Assembly (NCBI GenBank): GCA_002917075.1
Contig: NTMA01000032.1
Coordinates: forward strand, 1-64,000
DNA: 64,000 nucleotides
Direction: 5' to 3'
Origin: Hawksworthiomyces lignivorus
Taxonomy: Eukaryota > Ascomycota > Sordariomycetes > Ophiostomatales > Ophiostomataceae
Part shown: positions 14,320-24,954 of the stretch, piece by piece
Numbering within the stretch: position 1 is the first letter of the stretch
Layout of the letters: each line of letters begins with the position of its first letter
Notes under the pieces: generated by a model
Told to the model about the DNA's origin: nothing
The model's database searches: none
The model's input: the letters and a program-made list of their open reading frames with translations, nothing else
Position numbers and translations under genes: made by a program

Positions 14320-16424
14320 ATGACTAAAAGCAACTGCAAGAGAACATTCACAGCTTGTTGGACATGTCGTCGTCGCAACGTACGATGCGACGAGGGCAAG
14401 CCTCAATGCTCCCAATGCTTGCGCAAAGGGGTCGAGTGTGAGGGATACGGCATGCGCCTCGCCTGGGTTGACGCCCAGACGGGCCACTATGTCTCACACC
14501 AGCGCCGTTCCTTTCCCTGTGTCCAAGCGTGGTACGGCTATCCGGCGCGATCTCCCGACGAAGTTGACCACCTCATCCTCGAGTGCGACAAGGCCAGCAA
14601 CCCATGCGATTGTACGCTCCATGACCTTCCTAGTCCTTTTGGCGTTTTCAGTCTGTTACAGCGCAACAAGAAACAGGAACAACCGCTAGCCGACCCTTTG
14701 ACGAGAAGAGAGAAATCTGACGACTCCGAGGAGGAGGCGCTCCTGGTGGACTTACAGCAGCCAGTAGTCGCAGACGACGATCTTCTCAATGAATCACCTA
14801 ACTTACGGCTCGGTTTGGATGCAGATGATACCGCCGTCGATGGCACCGACGATTTCTCAGATGTTATGCCCATGAGTTTGAGCTGGAGCGCTGCTTCCAA
14901 CTCAAATGCCGGATCTACATCCGGCATTAGAGAAACCTGTTCGGACGCAACCAACCTGGCACTGAAGGGCGACAGCAGTCATTTAATAGATTCCCGCGAT
15001 GAAAGCGCAACCAAGGCGCAGACAGACCCATTACTACTATCGTTGTCGTTTCGAACAAATTTTGACAGTCGGATAGAAATGGAGCTTTTTAACCACTATA
15101 TCACACACGTGTCGCTCGTCATGATACCTATCGACGATGGGCGAAATCCATGGAAAACCACATATCCATCCATTGCTCTACAAAAGACATCTCATGGCTC
15201 GTGTTCCTTATATTACGCCATCCTAGCAACGGCTGCCTCCAATCTAGCCAACCTGAAAGGCTCGCAAAGAGGAGCTACCCAGAAATTTCTCGGTATACAG
15301 TATTATGGCATGGCGCTCCGTGAATTGCGCCAGTCCATGTTGGGTCCCAGTCGGGATTACAACGCCGTGTTGGCGGCTTTGATGACAGTCATCTTTGCGG
15401 ACATGTTTCTCAGCGTCTCCAAGGCCTGGGTATATCATTTTCAGGGCGCTGTTGGCCTCATTAGACAGTACCTTAGCCAGCAGCCATGGGAAAGGTCTTC
15501 AGACGCCTGGATAATTACACAAAATTTCGCGCTATCCAGTGCTATGGCACAGACGGCTATCAAGTGTAAACCAAACAACGCAAGCATGAGGTCAAGGGCT
15601 AAACGTGCCGGCGATATTACTGAGATGGGTACTATTCTCACTAATGTCATGAAGCGGCCCATCTTTGGTTTCACCATAGGAGGGAGTTCACGCCTCATTA
15701 AGCTTATTTACCAGATTCGCTTGGTCGAAGAAAAGATGGTGCGGCTGGGCTATAATAATGCAGTTGACGTCGAGGCTGATGAGGATTTGTCAGCCGAGAT
15801 CAAACTCATCATGGAACAGCTCGAAGCCCCCATTGACCGTGAAGTTCAGGCCTTCTGCGGAGAGCAGGATAACGAAGACAGCGTTGGGGGGATGCCACGC
15901 TCAAGAATCCAAACGCTAGCTCGGCTGCATCTGCGCATGTTCAATGGTGCTGTTATGATTTACCTCTTAAGTGTTGTCTTATGTCATCCGCCGTCAGTTG
16001 TAGCTCGCTACGTCTGGGAGGTGCTAAGCGATACGATGATATTCACTTGCATGCACGGAGCCAGTGTATGTCAAACCCCTTTTCTTGGCTTCCTTAATAA
16101 AGCTTCCATTCCTTCCCGCCATAGTTGCCAGATGCTTCTAATAGGCCAGCGAAACTAATACATTCAATCTAGGTATGTATATGGCCGGTCTTTATCGCCG
16201 GAGCTGAAGCATACACGCCAGAGTCCAGATTACTTGCAGAACAGTTTTTTGATGTTGCAACGAAGCTTGGGGCACAGAATAGGTCAGACGCGCAAATGGT
16301 TCTCCATGAAGTCTGGAACAGGCGTGAACAAGAAGCCGCTGAATGCGGATGCGATCCAGGCGCAGTCTTCGTCGATTGGCGAGAAGCCATGGCGGATTTG
16401 GGCCTAGATGTGCTCTTGCTGTAA
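14320..16424 (+). CDS. Zn2Cys6 transcription factor of the amidase-aminotransferase cluster
   Basis: Regulator with Zn2Cys6 cluster C-WT-C-(6)-C-(6)-C-SQ-C-(6)-C at residues about 12-39, directly followed by GYGMRLAW, the hallmark of the subfamily carrying fungal transcription factor domain 2. Exons 14320-16065 and 16173-16424, intron 107 nt (GTATGT donor, ACTAATA branch, TCTAG acceptor), product 665 aa. The second exon supplies the subfamily's conserved WPVFIAGAEA, without which the domain would be cut short. The linker (about 95-230) is acidic and Asp/Ser-rich and could activate transcription. The start is the ATG at 14320, 11 residues before the first cluster Cys; in-frame sequence upstream has only a GTG. 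It heads a same-strand run of transporter, amidase and aminotransferase and probably controls them (inference). Confidence 0.92.
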
Positions 16425-17243
16425 CATAAGACGCACGGCCAGGCCAAATAAGACTATTGGGTGTTTGGGTGTCTGGAGCTGGCCGGTAACACGGCACGCC
16501 AAGTTCTGCCCATATCATTATTTCCGCTGTGCCCCAAAGACCACCTGTAGCAATCAACGGCCTAGTCCACAAGCCCTAAGTGGTGCGCCGCCGTGGCAGT
16601 CCACACTGACATTGGATGATAGCACTGGAGATCGTCGTCGGTGTGAAGTGGTGCGGTCCACCTCTATTTCTTAGTCTCAGGCCCCGCACTTAGAACGAAC
16701 TTTATCGTCCTGTTTGTTCACTCATCATCGTTTGCCAAGGCTTGGTAGCTTGGATAGACACTAACCGGATTCTGAGGGGCATTCGTCGTGGACTTCCAAA
16801 TCCAACACGCTCGGTAATAGTGCATGTGGGCCGGAAGTTCCCCCGGGGCAAAAGATTCTCGAGTCTGCAAGCCGGAAGCATGTCAATTCATTTGTTATCA
16901 GGTCTATTCTCAGATGGTGAGAAATGCAACTGCATGAAAAGAATATCTCTACAAACCCTTGCTGATAAGGATGGATGTCGATCGATCCTATGAAACCGTG
17001 TGATTTTGATGGCCTCGTTGCATCTGTGTGCTCTTCTCTCTCTGTCTATAAAGACTATCAAATCGTCCTGATTTCGCTTTCTTAGATTTTGATTTGCACT
17101 GCTTCAGTCACTTATTCTAAATTTGATGTTTTTTATCTGTTTTTGCTGAAAAGTCAGTCTTTGCCTTGTGCACCAAAGGCTCGTGCGCGGCAACACAACT
17201 TCAACACTTGCTCTTTCTAGACTACAAGCGCCAGTATTCCAGG
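16425..17243. other. intergenic, promoter of the transporter gene
   Basis: About 820 bp with no convincing gene. It contains a CGG-N9-CGG pair at about 16831-16845, embedded in CCGGAAGTTCCCCCGG, and a CT-rich stretch (about 17030-17170) just before the transporter, typical of fungal core promoters. A role for the CGG pair is only a suggestion. Confidence 0.45.
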
Positions 17244-18925
17244 ATGGCCAACTTCAAGAACATGTTCCGGCGAAACCGCCCACTCACTCAAAATATTATA
17301 TCGGGCATGTACGTATGGCCATTTACACTTTATTGTCACGCATAAGAACCTTACCAGAACTGACTTTCCGGATCACAGGATTCTCTTTTGCTTGCCAGGT
17401 ATCTATGTGGCGATCACGGGTCTTGGCGCTGGAGGTGGCAAGCCATCGTCCAGCGACGTAGCCAACAAGTCCAACGCAATAAACTACGGTATGTTCACTT
17501 TATTCGCCTGCCTCGGCGGGACGATTGTCAACCTACTACGTCCGAAGTTCTCCCTGATGGCCGGCGGAATCGGCTACCCGCTATATATCGGAGGTCTCTG
17601 GTACTTTGACCGTACCGGCCACAGCTGGTTCCCTCTCTTCGGCAGTGCTGTTCTCGGCGTTCTCGCCGGCGTGCTCTGGACTTGCGCCGGTATGATCAGC
17701 TACTCGTACGGAGAGGAGTCGGAGAAGGGCAAATTTATCTGTATACAGTACATGATCCGAGCCGTTGGTGCCTCGATTGGTGCTGCCATCTCATTTGGTG
17801 TCGGCTTTCATGACACCAAAGCCGTTGGAGTTTCAAATGTTGTCTATATAGTTTTCCTTGTCATTCAGTGCAGTGCTCAGCTCCTTGCCTTTTTCGGCAT
17901 TATTGATACTCGAGACGTGGTTCGCGACGATGGGACCCATCTGGCCATTATCAGGCAGCCCACTCTTGTTCAGGAACTCAAGGCTCTCGGACGGTGCTTT
18001 ACCAACAAGCGGCTCCTTATCCTGATTCCAGGGATGTTGGTCTGCGAAATGGCGCTGGCCCTCATGTCTACCATCAACAGTCAGTAGTACCGTCACCCAT
18101 CTCGATGAGGCAGCTCTAGCTAAATTTTGCCAGGTTTCTATTTCAATCTTCGCACCCGATCTCTGAACAACTTCAGCTTCCAGCTCATGCAAATAGTTGG
18201 CTCTGGAATATGCATCTGGCTATTGGACAACAAGTCATATAGCAACCGTAGATACCGCGGTTACATGGCCATTAGCCTTACAAGTCTGATTGCGATCGGT
18301 GCTTGCTGCGGTCTCTATGCCTGGCTGCATATTGTCGATTTTTCCAACCTCAAAAAGTCACCAGCGGCCGACTGGACTGAGCCTGGATTTGGCGGCCTCT
18401 TTACCGTCTACTTGCTATTTGGAGCTGTCTACTCCGGCTACCAGATGACTGTAGAGTGGGTGGTGGCTGCTCTGTCCAACGACCCAGCCGTGCTTGCTCA
18501 ATACGCTGGTTTCATGCGTGGAATTGCCTCCTTTGGTATGTGCATCAGCTTTATTGTAGCTGCTGAGGATATACCTACAATCGCACAGCTGAGCATGCAA
18601 TTTGGGTAAGTTACGAACGAATCCGAGCACTGAGCGGCCCTTGCCCTTACAAATACGCACTGAATCACCGCGATGCGTTCAGATTATGCTAACTCGAAAT
18701 AGCCTCTATGTTCTTGGCATGTTATGCATGTTCTGGGTCGTTCATTTCTACGTCCGGGATTCGAACTACTTCTATGAAGAAAACACGATTGTCCCCCGCC
18801 ACGTTGAAGATGAAGCCACGAAATTGGGTAAGGTCGTTCAGGGGCAGATCGAGAGAGAGCATGAGAAGGAGGCGGTCATGAGCGGACATGGTGATAGTCT
18901 GCCTGCGAAGACGATAAATATTTAA
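17244..18925 (+). CDS. UNC93/DUF895-like major facilitator transporter
   Basis: Polytopic membrane protein of the fungal UNC-93-like branch of the major facilitator superfamily. Exons 17244-17308, 17379-18079, 18134-18605 and 18703-18925; introns of 70, 54 and 97 nt; product 486 aa. The first splice creates SGMILFCLPGIYVAITGLGAGGG, the family's conserved first helix and glycine loop. Also seen are an internal GVLWTCAGMISYSYGEESEKGKF block and FNLRTRSLNNF after the second splice. About 11-12 hydrophobic segments can be counted, ending in a charged cytosolic tail (EREHEKEAV). The donor of intron 2 (GTCAGT) is unusual but gives the only sensible frame. Substrates of fungal members are largely unknown; the adjacent amidase and aminotransferase suggest an amide, amine or amino-acid-like compound. 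Confidence 0.92.
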
Positions 18926-19715
18926 ATACTACATGAGTTTACTATGCCATTCGCTGCTGCTGCCCGTCCTAGAGCGAACGCGAATGAGCTCGATAATTAG
19001 CACGCACAACCATATAAATAGATGTCGGCTTGGGGTAGTTTACGGAAACCTTATTCACGAGTGGTTCAGCATTTTGCTCATCACTAAGTAAATGCTCACC
19101 TTCTGGGAGGAATTGGCCTAGATGAGAATATACAAATCTGACAAAATCATAAAGCTATATGAAATTTCATGCTAGTCCCATCCTAAAATTTTACGCAACT
19201 CATTTCTCTCCTTTTGAAGTCCCCTCGGCTTCTTTTCCTTTTTCCAGGTGCACCCAGGAGTTATAAACATTGCTTCTTCCCGCCAGAGATCACAGAAACC
19301 TCCGCAGGGAGGAAGCCAGGGCTAAGTTAGCCTCTCATCGGGCATTGAAACTCTCTCTGCGAATCAGAGTTATTTCCGTTGTCGGCGAGGTACTCCATTC
19401 GTCAGCTTGCATTGCTCTAAAAGGCAGCCCACGACGAGACAGCAAACCTCACATGGCTGGAGACTAGTGTGTCGACTAGAGTAACGCTGGTAAAAGATAA
19501 AAACGATCAGTGCATATAGCGCCGATTGACAAAATACGGCATGTCACCGTCTTATCTGCTGGAGTATAAATAAAGATTCATAAAACAAAGTTGGACTAAG
19601 CTTATTTGTACTTCTTCCATATATTCACAGGCTAACAAATCACAGCGCCTACGTCAGTGCAACACACCTTGCATCCACCTAACTAAACGCTTCCTTCGCC
19701 ACTAAAGATCACAGC
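18926..19715. other. intergenic, promoter of the amidase gene
   Basis: About 790 bp without a gene. It includes a CCGATT at 19522-19527, the reverse complement of the AATCGG pair found before the aminotransferase. A single hexamer match may well be chance. Confidence 0.45.
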
Positions 19716-21826
19716 ATGGCTTCTGACTGGCAAACAATCAGCGCTGTTAGTAAAAATCCCATTCTTCACGAGATGCGTCAGGCGTCGTACAGCTGGAGTT
19801 GCTCACATTCAATTAATTAGGCAGCTCAAGCAGCTCGCGCGGCTAAAATACCCAGCAGTTGGCGTCTCCCAGATCCAACCCCCTCCCTTCCACGGAATGT
19901 CCTGCCCTTTTTCGAGCAGTGCGGCATCTTGACCGAGCGAGAGCTAGAGATTACTGGTGTGGAAGATGCTACGGTACTTCTGGAGAAGATTGCATCGCGA
20001 GAATGGTCGTCGCTTGAAGTAGCCACAGCCTACTGCAAACGCGCGGCCATTTCCCAGCAGTTAGTTAATTGCCTGGTCGATATGGACTTTGACGGCGCTT
20101 TGGACCGTGCAAAAGAGCTTGACGAGCACCTCGCCGCAACTGGTGAACTTGTCGGGCCTCTGCATGGTCTACCCGTTAGCACAAAAGTAAAGTCTAATCG
20201 CGCCCGCGCCCGGACAAGAATAGAGCGACTAGCAGAGCTAAAAGATGAGAATTTTGATGCTGACAGCATGCGGGAAGGATCTTACTCATGTCAAGGGCAT
20301 GAAGTTGACAAACGCCTACATCTCGCAAGCCAACAACATTGCAGACAAAGATGCCGTTGTTGTACAGACCCTCCGGCAGGCTGGTGCTATCATCTACGTC
20401 AAGACCACAATGCCGTCTTCCGGCATGGTAAGTCTAAAAAACAACCCTCTTTAATAGAAATTAGCTGGATCGCTCACAAGTCAGGCTCTCGAGACCGCCA
20501 GTTCTCTGTGGGGCTACACGCTCAACCCTTTCAATACCTCACTAGCTGCAGGCGGTTCGTCGGGAGGCGAAGGTGCCTTGAATGCTTGTCTCGGTGCACC
20601 TATTGGAGTCGCGACTGATATTGGCGGTTCCATTCGGGCACCCGCATCTTTCAACGGCCTGTATGGTATCCGTCCCTCGTCTCGCCGCTTCAGCTACATG
20701 GGAAATGTGGCTTTCACCGGCCAGGCCAGCATTCTGTCCACAATCGGCCCTGTCGGACGCAGCCTGCGTGACATCCATCATATGCTCCAAGTGTGGAGCG
20801 ATTTCGAGCCGTGGCTGTACGATCCTGCCGTTGTTTCCAAGAAGTATGTCCCCGTACCTACACCAAAGAAAGCTGTCATTGGCGTTATGTACTGGGACGA
20901 GGTGGTCATGCCGCACCCACCGGTGCAAAGAGCGATGAAAGAAGCTGTCGAGAAGCTAAAGGCTGCCGGCCACGAGAGTAAGTTCCTCTCCTCCCTCAAA
21001 GTGTACCATAAATAGGTACATACGAAATCCAATACAGCTAATATTCGAACACAAAGTCGTGGAATTCAAGCCATATAAACACAGGCAGTCGTGGGACATT
21101 TCGGTACGCGTTAATCCCTCTGTGTGGCTGAGCTCTTAATCAGATGCTAATATATAGCTCTAGTATTCTCTGTATTTCCAGACTGGTGGGAGGGAAATCA
21201 AGCAGCAGTTAGCCAAGGGCGGCGAAGAGCCAATCCCCAGTGTTGCCAAGCTGCTGGCCAAAGCCAAAGAACTTAGCATTCACGAATTAGCTCAAGCGAA
21301 TAGGTGTGTCTCTTGTTGCCGTTGCTTAAACATATCAGATTAAAAAACTAATATAATCCCCTCGTAGGGACCAACGACAATATCAAACAGAGTATCTTGC
21401 GCACTGGAATGCAACAGCCGCGCTTACATCGACGGGCAAGCCAGTCGACGCCATCCTTTGCCCATCTTTTGGCTCAGCGTCTTTTCCACATGATTTTCTA
21501 CCGTAAAAATAAACCCTCACCCTCTCTTCTCTTGCTATTCTGGCTGCTAACACTACTCTTGTAGCTGGTGGGGATATCTCTCCGTCTGGAACCTTCTAGA
21601 CCTGCCTACGATGATTATTCCGACCTCGGTAGCCAAGGTAACTGACGCAAAAGATACTTCTTATAAACCGATCAATGATTTCGACCAGGAAAACTACGAT
21701 ATCTATGAACCAGACCTCTTTGAAGGTGCACCAGTGTCGCTGCAAGTGGTCGGCCGAAGTCTGGAGGAGGAGAACCTCATGGCAGTGTCTATGGCCATCG
21801 ACGCAGCCTTGAAGCAAAAGAATTGA
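19716..21826 (+). CDS. amidase, acetamidase family (eight exons)
   Basis: Amidase-signature hydrolase that cleaves a carboxamide to acid and amine or ammonia; closest in style to fungal acetamidases. Exons 19716-19745, 19821-20186, 20278-20427, 20485-20977, 21057-21103, 21164-21303, 21368-21502 and 21565-21826; seven GT-AG introns of 57-91 nt; product 540 aa, the family's normal length. The Ser-cisSer-Lys triad is complete: Lys132 (GLPVSTK, at the end of exon 2), Ser208 (GGSSGGEG) and Ser231 (DIGGSIR). C-terminal family blocks FKPYKHRQSW, GKPVDAILCP and WWGYLSVWNLLDLP each appear only after splicing. The family more often has SLKD where this has STKD. The first coding exon is only ten codons. 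It lies between the transporter and the aminotransferase on the same strand. The amide substrate is unknown. Confidence 0.94.
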
Positions 21827-23013
21827 GCCACGAATAATGTGACACGTTTGCTGGGGCAGCTCCGCAGGTCATGCGTTAGGCTGGTGTTATAAGGGCTTCG
21901 TATCTGTTAGCTGTTGCCCACATAGTATAATTGAACAACGATCAGATGCTCTCAGCCAGTTATTCGATTGTCGTGCAACGTATCGGCTGGCTGAGGCCGA
22001 GTCTGTTCGTGACTTTCCTCAGAACCTTTAATTTCGTCGTGACGTACTTTAATTAGCTATTGTCGGATTACAAGCTTGATAGAGTAATATCCAATGCACC
22101 TTAGCAGTTGAGAAATATCCTTCTTGTCTTTTCTATACGCCTGCTTTCTGAAAATTGCCAGATTAAACACAGTATCTTATCGTATGTTCATCTATGCCCT
22201 GCACATAGGCCAGAAGCATTTTTTGTTTAGTGCGACGATTCGTTGTCGTCAATTCCCAATGCTATAGTTAGGTAAATCGGTGGTGTCTGATTCGCTGTAC
22301 TTGGCCCCCATGTACACTCGTCGTGAGCTGCCTTGTTTGGCCTGCTAATGGAGTCGTCTTGTAATTCGGTAAATCCGAAAGCCTATATCACAAGGAACTG
22401 CTTTACTACCAAAGCTGCAAGCGGGGTTGGTCGTAGTCGCCGAGGACTTGATGTTAGCTGCCAATCATCGCCTAGCGGATGTTATCTTGGATGTCTTACA
22501 CGGAACTCGTATTAACAGCGGCGAAACCGTGCTGTCAACTATTTGATCACAAAAGCAGAGAGTTGTATTTCGGCTAGCAAAAGATTTAAGAAGCTGATAT
22601 AAATTATCCTACGCTATTAGCTGTAGAGACGACAGAGGTCCACCTAGCTCGCCCTGGGTTGCCTTTCTTCTTAATTCATAGTCCGTAATTATTGCGCCGG
22701 TTCCAGCCAACTCACACCAAGAACTAGGGAAGTATGCATCTCCCGTGTACTGTATATGAGCTTGCAATCGGCTCCAAATCGGAATGAGTGTGTCAACTAT
22801 TAGGCCAAACTAAAGGCCATTTATAGAGACAGATAACTACGTGTGGCTGTCAAAAGCCAACACCAAAACAAGAATATCCTACGCACTCTGCACTGCGTCT
22901 GCACATAGTCTTTCATTTATTTCTACAGCTTTATCTCCCTAGACTGCTGAAGCCATACTTCCCCCTCGACAGAAGAAACAGTTCTGTCTCAAATACTCCC
23001 ACTTGCAAGTACA
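21827..23013. other. intergenic, promoter of the aminotransferase gene
   Basis: About 1.2 kb with no gene recognised. The frames present are short and without family features. It carries the AATCGG direct repeat described separately. Confidence 0.5.
22766..22782. promoter_or_regulatory. AATCGG direct repeat, one helical turn apart
   Basis: AATCGG occurs twice with an 11-bp period, about 230 bp before the aminotransferase ATG. The two CGG triplets face the same way, on one side of the helix, an arrangement some Zn2Cys6 proteins bind. No expression or binding data support it; the pair could be chance. Confidence 0.25.
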
Positions 23014-24474
23014 ATGTCTCCCCATCAGGTTCCTAGCGAGGGCAATGTTAGCACCCTAGAAACAGCTGTTGCAGCCGCCCATGCAGCATTTATCGCTAGC
23101 AATCCCAAATCAGCTAAGCTGCACAGTTCGGCAGCAGCGCACATGCCAGGAGGCAACACGCGTAGCGTGCTATATGCGGAGCCCTTCCCGCTTGCCATCC
23201 AGAGCGGATCGGGCAACACGCTGACATCAGCCGATGGCCGTACCTACATCGATTTCCTCGGAGAGTTCAGTGCCGGTCTCTTTGGCCACTCTCATCCGCG
23301 AATTGCTGAGGCGGTACAGAAAGCACTGGCCTCGGGATGGAATTACGGGGCCGAGTCGCTCTGCGAAAAAGAGCTGGCACGTCTGGTTACCAGCCGGTTC
23401 GCTCCCGGTGGTGTCGACCTCATCCGCTTCACCAATTCGGGCACCGAGGCCAACACCATGGCCATCGGCGCCGCCCTTGCCTGGACCGGCCGCAAGAAGA
23501 TTCTCGTGTTCAGCAGCGCCTATCACGGCGGCACCTTTATTTTCCCCATGGACCTCTGTCTCTGGTCCCACGCCGGAGCCAGTGGTCCTCCGCCCGTTAC
23601 GACCATGAACCTCTCCCACGAATTTGTTATGGCTCCGTATAATAATATCGCCGAGACGGAAGCCATTGTTAGCGGCTTGCCCAAAGACAGCCTTGCCGCC
23701 ATCTTGGTCGAGCCTGTGCAAGGCTCGGGCGGCTGCCGACCGGCCTCGCATGAATTTCTCACCTACCTGCGCTCAACGGCCGACAAGCTGGGTGCCTTAC
23801 TGTGCATTGACGAGGTTATGACCTCACGGCTAGGACCCTCAGGCATTCTCGCCACGCACGGGATCCGCGCCGACCTCATGTCGTTCGGCAAATGGATTGC
23901 TGGCGGCATGACCTTTGGTGCCTTTGGTGGGCGGCGCGACATCATGGATCTGTTTGACCCAGCTCGCAGTACCAAGCGCCTGATGCACCCAGGCACCTAC
24001 AACAACAATGTCTTCAGCATGAATGCTGGCATCGCCGCGCTCGAGATCTACCACCCCGGAGCCGTGCTGGAGCTGAACGCGCGCGGTGAGCGCTTGAAGG
24101 CTGCCATCACCCAGGCGCTTTTTGACGTTGGGATTTATGCGCACGAGCACGCGGAGCACCTCAAGGACGTGATTGAGATTGACAGCTTTGATGGCCCCAG
24201 CCGACTTGCTGCTGGGAGCGGCCAGTCTTTGCCGCTGCCAAAATGCTTCGTTTCAGGCAGGGGTAGCATGGTGAATCTTCGCTTCACCGGCTCGGATAAA
24301 GAAGCTTGGCACAACCTTTATTACCATTTCATGTTGGAGAAGGGCATTTACATGGCCGCTCGCGGGTTTACGCCATTGAACCTAGTTATCACGGACGAAA
24401 ACATTGAAATGTTTGCCAACGCCGCCAAGGAGTTCTTAACGACATACAGTAAGGAGCTTCTAAATCACTCATAA
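23014..24474 (+). CDS. class III aminotransferase, glutamate-1-semialdehyde-aminomutase-like
   Basis: PLP-dependent fold-type I enzyme of 486 aa, single exon, ATG at 23014. Seen: PGGNTRSV near residue 45, FTNSGTEANTMAI (139-151), SAYHGG (168-173), EPVQGSGG (233-240), the PLP-contacting CIDEVMTSR with Asp266, and the Schiff-base lysine Lys293 in MSFGKWIAGG, then HPGTYNNNVF. These are HemL-like marks. Fungi make 5-aminolevulinate from glycine and succinyl-CoA, so a tetrapyrrole role is unlikely; related fungal and bacterial enzymes act on other amino compounds. Its place after an amidase suggests it removes or moves the amino group of the released product (inference). It has no intron, unlike the seven-intron amidase beside it, which hints at a separate and possibly horizontal origin. 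It is convergent with the NLR gene, 480 bp away. Confidence 0.92.
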   Translation: MSPHQVPSEGNVSTLETAVAAAHAAFIASNPKSAKLHSSAAAHMPGGNTRSVLYAEPFPLAIQSGSGNTLTSADGRTYIDFLGEFSAGLFGHSHPRIAEAVQKALASGWNYGAESLCEKELARLVTSRFAPGGVDLIRFTNSGTEANTMAIGAALAWTGRKKILVFSSAYHGGTFIFPMDLCLWSHAGASGPPPVTTMNLSHEFVMAPYNNIAETEAIVSGLPKDSLAAILVEPVQGSGGCRPASHEFLTYLRSTADKLGALLCIDEVMTSRLGPSGILATHGIRADLMSFGKWIAGGMTFGAFGGRRDIMDLFDPARSTKRLMHPGTYNNNVFSMNAGIAALEIYHPGAVLELNARGERLKAAITQALFDVGIYAHEHAEHLKDVIEIDSFDGPSRLAAGSGQSLPLPKCFVSGRGSMVNLRFTGSDKEAWHNLYYHFMLEKGIYMAARGFTPLNLVITDENIEMFANAAKEFLTTYSKELLNHS

Positions 24475-24954
24475 ATTTTTATTAATTCTTCTGAGAGATC
24501 TGGCAGAAATTGCGTCAATTTAATAGCACACTTTCGTTATACTCCCAAGACTAGAAAAATACTTGAGATTTAAACATTATTAAAATATTCCTCTTTTGAC
24601 TCATAGGCTTATGGGGCAATATATATATCTGAACCCTAGACAGAGTTGCGATCTGGCAAATAAAATATTTCCACCGTTATTGTTCCCATTACACTGTAAT
24701 ATCTGGATTTCGTAGTGTCATGCACTCGTTGACACAAAGATATTTACGGTCAGCTCCTTTTGGCGGTGTATAATAACCGACCTTTGCCTCCTCTCCATTG
24801 CATGTCTCACATTGCGCCAATTTGAATTGGAAAATGCTTCTAAATTTATGTCGCTCATTACTTTTACGTTCAGTTCTTGATCCGCCTGGCATGTCTTACA
24901 ACTAGCTCTGTTTTGTTGGATCAAACCACCGTAAAACCCCCATAAACCAACGCC
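24475..24954. other. intergenic between convergent genes
   Basis: 480 bp, AT-rich in its first half; shared 3' region of the aminotransferase and the NLR. On the minus strand there are two overlapping short frames (about 65 codons each) with CxxC motifs, but in different frames and without any recognised family, so no gene is called. Confidence 0.45.

Noticed and set aside
20187..20277. Read-through of amidase intron 2 as coding sequence
   Set aside because: The frame continues, but it would break the conserved amidase order; the spliced version restores the family sequence exactly.
24689..24924. Two overlapping short minus-strand frames with CxxC motifs
   Set aside because: The motifs lie in different frames, no splice joins them sensibly, and no zinc-binding family is recognised.
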